Shown here in pieces: positions 1 through 10,400 of a DNA stretch of 64,000 nt. Within the stretch, counting starts at the first letter, position 1. Each line of letters begins with the position of its first letter. Location of the stretch: NCBI GenBank assembly GCA_965649825.1, contig OZ287702.1, positions 744,001-808,000 of the forward strand. Direction: 5' to 3'. The stretch is from Penicillus capitatus (lineage: Eukaryota; Chlorophyta). Both the position numbers and the translations under genes were made by a program. Below the pieces are notes generated by a model, which searched no databases, was not told the origin of the DNA, and was given only the letters and a program-made list of their open reading frames with translations.

Positions 1-2811
1 TGCTTGTCTCAGCTAAAGTGTCAAAATCATCCGGAGAAGGCAACGAAGATCGCTCACTGGAAAGACTTCGGCCGCTTGGCTGCAGAAGGCGGATGTCAGG
101 AGCTTTGTGGACAGCAATTACCATGCGGACACATCTGCAGAAGGTCTGTCTATGTGCACACTTTGAATGGTGTGCAGTTGTGGATTTGTTCGAGCAGACG
201 CTGTCATGTCACAAACCAAGAACACACACAAAGCGAATGTCCTGTGCTTGTCAGCGTCGAGCTTCCATGTGGGCATGTCCAGCACAAGATTCCGTGTCAC
301 AAGTACCAGGCTCGTTGATTTGACATACGAAATGAACGCCATTGGATGACAGGGCTGCCAATCCGGCCACTGTCCTCTGTGAAGAGAGCATCGAGGTGGG
401 TGTCGAAGGATGTCAACATGGTCACAGATACCAGGTGCCATGCTCTCGTGCGAAGCGTTTCTCTGAAAACCCTGAGAGCTGCACCGAACTTGTTTCTGTG
501 TTGATGCCATTCTGTGGGCATAAGATTAACGTTCCCTGCCACAGAGAGGGCACCATTTCAGAGCATCCACGCAATTGCTTCGCACGGTGCCATCGACAGA
601 TCGGAGGCTGTGGGCACTTATGCCAGAGGCAATGTGGAGACTGTCTGGATCAAACGCTGAAAAAGAACCCGCAGTTTATACTCTCGTCATCGAATGTTCA
701 TCTGCTGGAGCATAAAAAGTGCCAATCTCTCTGCGGCAAAATTCTGTTCTGTGGCCATTTGTGCAAAGATCATTGTCATCCGGGTAAATTGCTCATCTTC
801 TCTTTCTGTCTATGGACGTCGTTCGTAGATCATGAAAACTGCAGTCCGTGTCAGGAGAAGTGTTCCATTGTCTGTGAGCATCAAAAAGAGAGCAACCACA
901 GGAAGTGCTCAGACAAACGCGAATCCTGTGTCGAGCCATGTTCGTGGAAGTGCGAGCACCAGGGAGAGTGCACACTTCCGTGTGGAGTTCCGTGCAAACG
1001 GTTACCTTGTGATCATCGCTGTCGTAAACAACTTGCTTGTGGATGTCAATGTCCATCCCTCTGTGGGGAGGAGTGCCCTTCGGATGCGTTCTGCCATGTA
1101 CATGCTGACCCTACGGTCAAGAACATGGTCTGTTGTTCACTGCATGCATTGCACCATGCATTTTCGATCACTGTAGGAGGTCGACATGATTCAGTTCCGC
1201 AAATACGGAGAGCTGACCGACGAAGACCTCACTCAGGATCCACTGATCGTTCTCAACTGTGGCCACGCTTTCTTAATGTCCACCCTCGATGGTCACATGG
1301 ACATCAAGCAGTTCTACGAGCAGGATAAATACGAAAAGTTACTCCCTTGTTGTGGCTGATCTTCTAAGATGATATGGACAGGTGGACGAGACCAGTGCTG
1401 GGTGAACGCATGGGTATGTTGGACAACAGAAGAGTCTGCATGATCTGCAGATCGCCCATTGTATCCATTCGCCGTTATGGCCGGATCATCAAGAAGACAG
1501 AGATCGATCTCATGGACAGACGATTCGTTCGCCTCTTTGTCAGAACGCAGAATAAGCTCAAGAGTGATGTCGAGAAGATCGACGGGGATCTGGACGATCT
1601 GAAAGCCAACATGACGAGTGGTCTCGAGGTCCGTTCGACACTGAGGAAGATACAGAGAATTGGAAAGAGGGCAACATCCTGTGCAGCAGAATACCGAAAA
1701 CTGTTGGACACTTCGCAACAGTACCTTTGATCATTCTCTGTTGTCACAATGACGTGGTTACTGTTCTGCAGAATGCCATCGATCGAACTCTATAGACAGA
1801 CGCTTGATTCCATCATGAGCAAAGCGCTTGAAGAAGAGTGGTCAGAAGAAGAGCTCGCTGCCGAACTCGACGCATTGACTGAACCCAAACCTGATCAAGC
1901 ACAGACATGCAGGCAGTGCATGCATCGTCATCGTTTCTGATGATAATTCCTTTGTGTGTTTGCAGAGCTTGCATTGGGTTTGTGTTTTGCCGGAGACTCT
2001 GGTTGCAATGTCATCGGTGTCACATCGAAGTGCTCAGAAACCATATCAGCAAGAGCTCTTATATTTCCACGCAACGGGTGACTGTTTACATGGTGGCTCT
2101 GCATTGAACATGGCCTGTTGTGTAGACCGAGAGAATTCAGGAGATCATTCAACGTGGTTTGCAATTCATTCGGGATATGGATTCAAACATCGCTGAGCTG
2201 ATCGGGCTCGCTCAAGAGTCACTGAGCACCAGATTATTGACAGAGGCACACATGGATTCAGCTCAAGTCCATCTCGAATGTCTGAAATTTGTCACAGAGA
2301 TATCTGGCATGGTGAAAACGATAGCAATGCGATCCGATCCTACACTTCTCCCTGAATCCATCGACAAACTCCAACGCACAATTCTGCAGAAGGCTGAAGA
2401 AAGCCTGTCAGATGCTCTAGCTGTATGCTCAAGCAGGGAAGAGGTATGGCTGGGATCTGTAACAACAGATCTATCTGATCGACGAACGGTTTCTTGTAGA
2501 GGATGCAGATCACCTTGCAGCAGAATGAGTTGCGAGATTTGAAGAGCCGACTCTTTCCGCTTTCCATTGAAGCTCAGATTGCTCTTCTCAAGACGGTTGT
2601 TACTTCAGATCCGACCATGCACTCGGGCAGCACCCGTGGCCAGCTGTACCGATGCCCCAATGGCCACTGGTATGTGATTGGAGAATGCGGTCAAGCATTG
2701 GAACAGAGTCAGTGCCAAGACTGCGGAGCGATGATAGGAGGCAGAAACTATCGACTGACATCTAACAATACAGGCATCACGGAGGACGAAGCTGTCCAAT
2801 TGGGTCTCTGA
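1..2811 (+). CDS. ZNFX1/RNF213-type zinc-finger protein, 3' part
   Basis: This is the 3' portion of a large multi-exon gene that enters from the left edge. The visible part carries repeated NFX1-type cysteine/histidine clusters of the form CG.xLPCGHxC and CxHxC, roughly at 90-1100. A helical stretch follows at about 1430-2500. The gene ends in an RZ-type zinc finger at about 2636-2760, with LYRCPNGHWYVIGECGQ followed by CQDCGAMIGG. This NFX1 array plus C-terminal RZ finger is the hallmark of ZNFX1 and RNF213 relatives, which act in RNA-based and antiviral or antibacterial defence in animals. The reading frame changes several times, which fits introns. I did not fix every boundary, so the span is approximate inside. 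The helicase part, if present, lies outside the window. The role here is inferred from the family. Confidence 0.75.
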
Positions 2812-3602
2812 TCGCATTGTTTCGCATAGATGCATTGTCTAACAAGACATATCGTTTTTGGCGGTTTTTGGATTCTTTGTTCGGTTGCTCCAGACAAGAA
2901 CGGCGAGCAGACAGATGTCTCTTGTTACAGTGCTATCATGTAGATGAGGGCAGGAGAGGAGCATAACAAAGAAGTCACATCAGTTACTCTCGGCTCGTCG
3001 TCTCAGATCTCAATACACTCGACATTCAGAAACAGTTTTTTAATGCACAATAGCAGCAATCTGTTGAGGGAAATTCAGGATAGCTTCGACATCTCTTGAA
3101 CCATTGTCTGCTTGTTAGACATATCGACCACTTCATCAGATGTTGTCGCATCTGTCACAGACTTATCGTCTCGTACTCTTATCGAACGTCGAAACCGAAT
3201 AGATACCCCTATCACGAAAAAAGCGCTTTCGCCCAATGCATGATGTATCATTGTTAGATCGACACCTTTCGTCTCGTCAACAATGCCGAAGATTTTTAGT
3301 GTTCCATGCTGTCGACTGAACGCTGCGATCTCTCGGTTCCTCGTCGACGGCACGCTCTACGCACTTTTGTGTCGATACTAAGAACGTCATACTGCGAGAC
3401 TGTCGTTATCTTGCGGTTCCGGATCGTATTCCTCTGTTCTCGAAAGCATGCAAGACATCGCCACACTCACCTGACTGGCAGAAAAATCTATTATTAGGTG
3501 TCTGGCATAGACGTCAGAAAGGCGTTGAGCGCTCACCTTTTTGTACTTCGGGGTGTTTTGTCTGATCAAACGTCCAATGAAGAATCATCTATCGCACAGA
3601 AG
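2812..3602. other. Interval with weak minus-strand coding signal
   Basis: No gene could be established. A minus-strand frame at 3353-3075 is open for 92 codons without an ATG, and minus-strand splice-like GT and AG sites lie near 3475-3540. Together they could be the last exons of a minus-strand gene divergent from the gene starting at 3603. I could not join them into a recognisable protein. The 3' region of the zinc-finger gene occupies the left end. Confidence 0.3.
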
Positions 3603-4972
3603 ATGTCGAGATTTCTAAACCCTCATTGCTCGCAGCCGCTTCTCGTATCACAGACGATCCAGCAGGACGCCCTTTCTCTCAATCCTACGTCCAAGGAAGA
3701 ATTGGTCGATTGGCATAGGAGTCCGCTGAATGCTCCGATCAAACCCAACTGGTTCGTAAGCAGCAGGTCGGAAGCTGCAGATTTGGCGATGATGCAAATC
3801 AATCTCCTTCACTAGGAAGCTCAGTTATTTTGCAGAACGGGCACAGCACGAGCGATCACATACATCCAGCCTTCATTTTCAGGAACCTGCCCCACGCCCT
3901 CCTCTCTTCCCGTCTTTACCGACATCCCCGAGCTTCCTTGTGCGATTCACAACGATTGGTAAGTAGTTTTCTCTTCTCTTCATGGGCGTGTGCCTGGCGT
4001 GACGCGACACACGACTGACGCAAGACGCCTCGGGCGCATACGGATACATGACACATAGGCGTGTGCCGGGCACACGCCATCTTGCCATACCCGCCGGCCT
4101 TTCGCTTCATGTTCCGTCTCTCGCTGTCTTCTATCGCTTCTACGAGAACGGCATATCTCTGTCGTTCTTTTCTCTCAACGTACTTCGCTGTCTATGGCTA
4201 TTCTTGAAAAAGGCGTTCGACAATTCTGCATCCCGTCTCGGTCAAAGCCTTTTGTGTCACCTCACTGTCGTCCAAAACTCTTAGACACACAACGAAGAGC
4301 CTCTGGACGAGGCAGCTTCGTCGGACGCGGGAGGTCAGCACATCTTGACGCTTCGCCCCGATGACGCAGTTGCGTATGACAGGACGGTGCCTGCGCTCTC
4401 GGCACAGCACATGTCAGCATCGCTATCAACTTACAACCCGCTGCTTCTTCGAAGAGAGAATCAACTTTTTGAGTCCTGCCTTGTCGAACTCGTCCAACAT
4501 CTCGACGAGGCACCGCTCGTGCAATGTCTCGAAATCTTTGACGGACTTCAATTTGAGCACCATTCCATATCACCAGTAAGGAAATGCGTTCCGTTTGAGA
4601 ACGCCATTGAATCGTGTGGTTCAGGAGGATCACGATGCTGTGCCAGTTGGAATGGATGCGGACGTTTTGGTTCTGTGTCAGCCCGTTCCTCAACGGGCTA
4701 AACTTGGATGGTCTTCTGCGATGGCCATCGCTGGAAAAGTTGGCGATTGTTGCGAACATGACGAGATCCCCCATCAAATGTGCAATAAGGCAAGCCAGTT
4801 TTGGGGATTGGTGATAAAATCATCCGTTTGTCCGGAACTCCAAGGGTGCTATCTCATGCGCACAACCCGTACGAAAGAAAACTGTGGTTGCCCGTGCACG
4901 CATTACTCTGTGAAGAGAATCTGTTCTGGAATCCCGTTAGATGACCAGTACGACGCCCTATGGCTCGTTTAG
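3603..4972 (+). CDS. Unidentified 304-residue protein with Cys-containing C-terminus
   Basis: Four exons fit together in frame: 3603-3755, 3836-3958, 4285-4575 and 4625-4972. All three introns are phase 0 with GT and AG ends. The product is 304 residues. Its last 120 residues look conserved in style: a WG.VIKSS motif, ELQGCYLM, then TTRTKENCGCPCTHYSVKR and a short tail ending in a Trp. The cysteine-rich GCxCTHY core could bind metal or form a disulfide. I do not recognise a named family with certainty, though it resembles plant and cyanobacterial proteins of unknown function. The third intron (3959-4284, 326 nt) is far longer than others in the window and holds a perfect GC-rich palindrome. 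The alternative minus-strand frame through 4262-4777 lacks splice support. Confidence 0.65.
4058..4078. repeat. Perfect 10-bp inverted repeat in intron
   Basis: The arms GGCGTGTGCC and GGCACACGCC are exact reverse complements separated by one G. A degenerate copy of the left arm (GGGCGTGTGCCTGGCG) lies near 3984. The element sits inside the unusually long intron of the unidentified gene. It could form a hairpin in RNA or be a dimeric protein site; neither can be decided from sequence. Confidence 0.6.
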
Positions 4973-5571
4973 CTCATCTATCGATTGTTTCATTTCATGC
5001 TCTGACTAGACTGGTCTAGTAAACACTGACAAAACCTTTAATAGATAAGATCTTGGCCAGACTTAACAGCAGATTTGTTACAAACGAAATTCAAGTTATG
5101 CTTTATGCTTATGGAATCAAGTGCTGCTTTATCGAGATGGACTTCCGACGTCGATCGTTATTTTGACGGCATCATCATCGACCGTGCTGCCCAAAAGGCT
5201 CAGCTTTTTTGATGAAAGTGGATAGGGTCTCGACAGATGGGCTTCCGAGAATGACGTCGCGCTGCAGGGTGGGATCCAGTTTATGTGTAACGCGCATCTC
5301 GGAACGGTAGGGAACGAGAATGGATGCATGACGGTACGTGCGACAAGACATTATAGATTGGTCCCCTTGCTGCGACATCTATCATCCATTTACCGATGTC
5401 GTTGCATACGACTGAGAAGACAGGAATCGATATTGGCCGATTCGATTGGTACGATGTCACGGATTTGCGTTATCGATGGCAATTGTCGGTTGACTAAGCG
5501 ACCTGTCTCTCGATTCTTCGAGGAACGCGCAATAGCAAGATCACTTCGCTCGGCGACCGCGTGTTGTGTCC
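4973..5571. other. Interval before PsbP gene
   Basis: A minus-strand open frame at 5378-5175 (67 codons, containing RSEMRVTHKLDPTLQRD) looks protein-like and may be part of a small minus-strand gene. I could not place its start or other exons. The rest would hold the 3' end of the upstream gene and the promoter of the PsbP gene. Confidence 0.3.
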
Positions 5572-6588
5572 ATGCGAATTTCGGTCAAGCCACAAGATCA
5601 CACTTCTCACTCTTTACTGCGTTATGCTTCGTCAGATCGGCGTCGTGCTCTGTTGGGGTTAGGTCTTGGAACCTTCTTTACTTCGACCTTCATCGCGGAA
5701 CCCTCTTCAGCGACGGCCGAAGTACTTCAGGCTCAAGAGAGGGCATGATCTGATTGGCGTTTGCAGTACAGAATCGAGTCATTGATTCCGACGGACATTG
5801 ATTTTGGAGCCGTCAAAGATCCGACATTGGCATACGAATTCCTCTATCCTAAACAGGACCTGACCGGCAACGCTTTGCCCATTGGGTTCTACCGAAAACC
5901 TATCCGCTACACCTTGGCGGCATCGCAAAGTGTAGAAGGCCGACAGCACATCGTTTGTGGACTCGTAACGCTGTCAGACATTGTCGAATCTCTCTTCCTG
6001 TATTCTGACTTTAAGGGAGCTTTCGAGAAAGGAATTGTAGTAACCGTAGCCGTGGGTCCTCCACCAGAGTCTCCAGAATTTGATGTGTCGAAATCGTCAG
6101 CCATGTCAGTTGCCGAAGCAGTGCTCTCGGACCTGTACACCTCACTCTTTCCTCACTCAGTCATTAACCCCTTTCTTTTCTTGCAATGGTGAAGGTCTAT
6201 CTCGAGGCAATCAGGGGATCAGAGAGTTCCCATTTCGGCCATCGAGAATGCCAAGACCGAAGAGCGATTTGGGGGTACCTACTGGACCTACGAGAGCATC
6301 CTGATGGTAACCATTGGACAGTGGGCCCAGATCTGGCCTTCATTTGCGTAGGCCTCTCCGACAAGCTCCGATCGATCGAAGGAGACATACCGTCACACGT
6401 TGAATGTCACTTCTCTCCGCAATGGCGCTGCCGGCACACCCTTTCTCTATACGCTGAGTCTAAGCTGTCCTCAAGAGCAGTGGGAGAATCTGAGTCCTCT
6501 CTTCGATTTCTGTGCCTCGTCTTTTCGTCTGACGCCACTGACCTCCAAATACGTTGCTCCCGACCAGTCGAATTTTCTCATTTTTTAA
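5572..6588 (+). CDS. PsbP-domain thylakoid lumen protein
   Basis: Four exons fit: 5572-5721, 5767-6134, 6195-6306 and 6352-6588. The N-terminus carries a short presumed stromal targeting stretch, then a twin-arginine motif and hydrophobic core (RRRALLGLGLGTFF) ending at SSATAE. That is the layout of a Tat-dependent lumen signal. The mature part has PsbP-family landmarks: AYEFLYPKQ, a VAVGPP strand, GGTYWTYE, YRHTLNV and QWENLSPLFDFCASSFRL near the end. PsbP-domain (PPD) proteins sit in the thylakoid lumen and assist photosystem assembly or function. This is the clearest sign in the window that the organism has a photosynthetic plastid. The initiator Met at 5572 is uncertain; an upstream exon could extend the transit peptide. 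The exact PPD subclass is not assigned. Confidence 0.8.
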
Positions 6589-6649
6589 AACAAGTTTTCA
6601 GTTAAAGTGTCCAGAAATGCGGATGCTGGAGAAATGATCTCCTTATTCC

Positions 6650-7588
6650 TCAATTGTCTTTGGGCTTTCCATTTGCTGGTGGCTTGGCATCGGAGAATGG
6701 TGTTTGCTTGGCGGCGGATTTTTTCGGTGTCGTTCCAGTGCGTCCTCTCGCCAGGACTCGGACAATCTTGATCATCCAAAAGATCTGAAGGGCATAAAGA
6801 AACAGCAGCAGCAGGTTGCCCACGAGAAGCAAATGCTCTCCAAATGCCTCGACGTTTTCTTCATAGGCATCAATGTATCCCATCTTCATCACCGTCATCG
6901 GAAACATCACGACACGCGAAAGGAAGAATACCAATCCAAACAGACCAAAGAGCAACGCCCTCGTACGGCGCAAATCCATCACATACGCCACCTATCATCC
7001 ACCGCTTAGTATATCCGAGAAAGCACGAGGTGTGCATATATGGACCTTAGATAAATGCAAGAAGGGATTGCTGATATTGAAGACGGAGAGCGTAAGGACG
7101 CCAACGAGGAAGAGGTTCTTTATGTAGCAGAAAGCAATGATCACCAGTGAGCCAATGTGATGATAGAACATGAGATTGTCGATGGGGACACCTGTGGCAG
7201 TGATTCCCCGCGTCACCTGATGCATATACCATCCAGTCTCGATCCTCAGGAGATACACCACATTCATTGCCACCGCATTATCAGGCCAGTTATGAACAAT
7301 AGGCAGAGTGTGTGTCAGAGATGCCCCGACACCGTTGTTGAAAAAGACAGCCCATGAGGCGAGAAGCAGGATGGATGACAGAATCAATAGCCAGACTTCT
7401 TCGAAGAGGCGTTCCCCCTTTGTGAGATCTTCTTTCACTTGATGAATGCGTGCATGGCCCAGAGCCAAGTAATTTCCTGCCCAGCGTAGGACTGTAAATA
7501 GCAGAGCTACGCAGGAGCAGTAGAAGATTTCTTGTTTCGCGTCTAGGTCGTATGCCGTAATTCGTCCGACGTCCGTCGATGCGAACAT
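6650..7588 (-). CDS. TLC (TRAM/LAG1/CLN8) domain membrane protein
   Basis: Two exons on the minus strand, 7588-7046 and 6991-6650, are joined by a 54-nt phase-0 intron. The product is a polytopic membrane protein with hydrophobic segments such as WLLILSSILLLASWAVFF and ALLFGLFGLVFFL. The TLC signature includes ETGWYMHQ, the paired histidines of FYHHIGSLVII and the FNISNPFLHLSK segment. Ceramide synthases usually carry an HD..D pattern at that last place; here both acidic residues are Asn and the His is Phe. It may therefore be a non-ceramide-synthase TLC protein, or one with an altered active site. The first ATG after the promoter region shared with the epimerase gene was chosen; the frame is open 39 codons further upstream. 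Confidence 0.75.
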
Positions 7589-7707
7589 TCTGCTGCCTGG
7601 TTCTGCGACGGATGCGGTCGATATGATGTGACGTGTCCTGTCAACAGAGGTCGGACATTCCGTTGTCACTATCTGCTTCGGGATACCTTCACTGTGCATG
7701 TGCATTG
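7589..7707. promoter_or_regulatory. Divergent promoter between TLC and epimerase genes
   Basis: Only 119 bp separates the proposed start codons of two genes transcribed away from each other, so their core promoters must share this interval. No TATA-like element was evident. A TGACG-type element (GATGTGACGTG) lies near 7624. Confidence 0.5.
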
Positions 7708-9090
7708 ATGAGAAACGTACGCGTAGGAGATGGCAGTCCCCTTGCTCGACTATCGAGTCCGCGTCACTATACCATTAAACGCACGAGCGCTTTTGTTTCT
7801 GTCGCTATTTTTCTCCTCTTTTTCTTCCATCTGGCTTATGGACCGCCGAGCAGAGGATACTGGAGGATCGAATCACCAAACGGAGATTCAATGAAAGGAG
7901 TGAAAGGATGGGAATGGCAAAAGATCCGTCCGCAGTGGAAACAGCGATGCATAGACGTGCACAAGACGAAAGGTCGACGGGTACTGATAACAGGATCAGC
8001 CGGGTTCATCGGATATCACACGGCAGTTGCGTTGCGAATGAGGGGCGATGCTGTCATCGGACTCGATAATTTCAACGACTACTATCCCGTCGTTATGAAA
8101 CGCGAACGAGCTAGGTCTTTAGGTTCGTCTCTGGTCACTCTCTTTTGTGTCATCTCACTCTTTTGGTACAGAATCGTTGGGAGTGTATACCATAGAGGGT
8201 GAATTGAAAGATCAAGAACTCATTCAAGGCATCATGGATGACTGCAGCATCACACACGTCATCCATCTGGCAGCACAGGCAGGTGTGCGTTACGCCAAGG
8301 AGCATCCCATGCAATACGTGGACAGCAATGTGCATGGATCCCTTACTGTCTTTGAAGCGGCGCGTCGTGCATTGGTGCCTCCTGCCATCATCTACGCCAG
8401 TTCATCGAGTGTCTACGGAAGCAATACGCAAGTGCCTTTTTCAGAGGAGGATGCCGTGGACAATCCTTCTTCGCTGTACGGAGCAACGAAGCGCTCGGTG
8501 GAGCTGATGGCTGTCGTCTATCATCGTTTATTTTCTCTTTCTATGACGGGGCTGCGATTTTTTACGGTCTATGGACCGTATGGACGGCCAGACATGGCCT
8601 GTTTTCAATTTGCACGTGCAATTGCCAAGCAGGAGCCAATTCAGATTTTTATGTCGGAAGATGGAACTGAGCTCGGGAGAGACTTCACGTACATCGATGA
8701 TATCGTTCGCGGGATCATGGGAGCAATGGACACGACGCCTCCAAGTATCAAAGAAACATCTTCCAATCGATTATTCAATCTAGGTCACCTCTCTATCTTC
8801 TCACACATTTTGAGTGACCCTGTGATCTAGGCAACACAAGTCCTGTCTCCGTCACCGCATTTGTTCAGTCTTTGGAGCGGGCAATGGGTCAAGAAACGGA
8901 GAAGGAGTACATGACCATACGCAACACAGGAGATGTACTGTTCACTCATGCCAATGTGACTAACGCACGCGAGGCGTTCAATTTCACACCTGCTATCTCG
9001 CTCGATGAAGGACTGCTTCGCTTCGCTCACTGGTATAATAAATACGCACACACAATGCCCAATGAATTGTGGACATACAAGAGTACCTAA
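7708..9090 (+). CDS. GAE: UDP-glucuronate 4-epimerase
   Basis: Three exons fit: 7708-8122, 8172-8783 and 8831-9090. The N-terminus has one membrane anchor (SAFVSVAIFLLFFFHLAYG), giving a type II Golgi-like topology. The short-chain dehydrogenase fold follows: the GSAGFIG NAD-binding loop, LDNFNDYY, the SSSSVYG segment, YGATK with the catalytic Tyr and Lys, and GLRFFTVYGPYGRPDMA. This combination is typical of plant-type GAE enzymes, which interconvert UDP-glucuronate and UDP-galacturonate for pectin-like polysaccharides. Length and anchor match the family. The ATG at 7708 is the one that includes the anchor. Both introns are under 50 nt and carry a tcactcttttggtacag or ctcacac-type 3' region. 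Substrate assignment is by family resemblance. Confidence 0.9.
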
Positions 9091-9264
9091 TGTTTGGTAT
9101 CAATGAATTTTTGTTCCCTTTCCTCGTACATCTGTCAGCATTGTCGAGTGGTTTCCCGTTTTTCATTGTCGTTTTTAGAAGCCAAAGGGCAGATTTGCCA
9201 AAAGGTGATTTCGAACGACGCTGTTACATCAGTCACCATCCCTCTAAAGAATCTTCTTGTGCCG

Positions 9265-10363
9265 ATGCATCATGTGATTTGTGGCCAGCGGGCACGACTC
9301 ACGACGACAATGTCCCCCGTTCTGCTGCGCCAGATAACGATGGCATCCATGAGGGATACCGCTATGATGGGACCGACGCTACGCGATCCGTTGCCCACTC
9401 GACGCCGCCGAGTGGCTACGGCACGACGTCCGTGCACCGTAAACGGACAGCCGTCGACAACCGAGGAGATCGGATTCGGTTTCAGTGCCGGTGGTCTCCT
9501 ATTTCCTTACTTCATTGGTGTTGCGGCCTCCTTACACGAAAACGGTCTTCTCACACGTACACACTTTTCGATGACGCCCTAGAGGGTCGCTAAGAAGATG
9601 GTATTCATTAGGGGAGACCAAAATGGCTGGATCTTCGGCAGGATCCTTGATTTCGGCTTTCTATCACGCTGGAATGTCTCCCGAGGTTCTGATGGAAGGC
9701 TGTCTGCGGGTGACAGGAGACTGCCGAGTCAATGGTACTCGTGGAAGATTGCGTACCGTTTTGAATCAGGTGGCACAGGAGCTCCTGCCAGACGATGCAC
9801 ACGTTCACTGTACAGGACGCGCCTTCATCTCGATCACACGTCTCTATCCCTTGAGAAACGAACTCATCTCAGAATTCGATACCAGAGACGATCTGCTGAC
9901 GGCGCTTCTGGCCTCCTGTCACGTCCCAGTCTGGTTCGATAACAGTATTTTGACGCGGTACCGTCAAGGACTGTGTATGGATGGAGGATTGACCAATCTC
10001 ATTCCCACCCCTCCCGTCCCACGCGTTATTCGGGTTTCCTGTTTTCCTATGAAAGGCTGGGGCGATGATTACCGAGTGAAGATCGCACCAGACTGCTTTC
10101 GACGGAGCAAGTACACGATGCAGGAGCTTCTGAACATGGCTTTGCAACCTCCCGATGAAGAGCGCCTATTTGAGCTCTTTGAGATAGGACGACGCGATGC
10201 CCAAGACTATGCCGATCAGTATACCATACCCTCACTTGACGAAGAGAGCGGTCCAGAATTCCTCCTGGATGAAGAGGACATTCCGGACGAGACCGGACCG
10301 AATCTGTGGAAACGTGTGCGGTCCGTTTTTGGAATGTCTAAGGAAGAGACGACGGCGGTCTGA
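9265..10363 (+). CDS. Patatin-like phospholipase
   Basis: Two exons, 9265-9556 and 9612-10363, are joined by a 55-nt intron that restores the motif GLLTRETKMAGSSAGSL. The patatin fold is visible: the glycine-rich oxyanion start FGFSAGGLLFPYF, the GSSAG nucleophile elbow with Ser, and the DGGLTN motif supplying the catalytic Asp. Such Ser-Asp dyad enzymes release fatty acids from membrane glycerolipids or act on storage lipids. The N-terminal 70 residues are rich in Arg, Ser and Thr and could be an organellar leader. The C-terminus is acidic. The start is uncertain: an in-frame ATG exists at 9103, only 12 nt past the upstream stop. Confidence 0.85.
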
Positions 10364-10400
10364 GAGAGATCTTTGTTAGGATGCTATCATTCATATTGTT

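Noticed and set aside
4262-4777. Minus-strand 171-codon frame
   Set aside because: The plus strand gives a clean four-exon protein over the same bases with correct splice sites.
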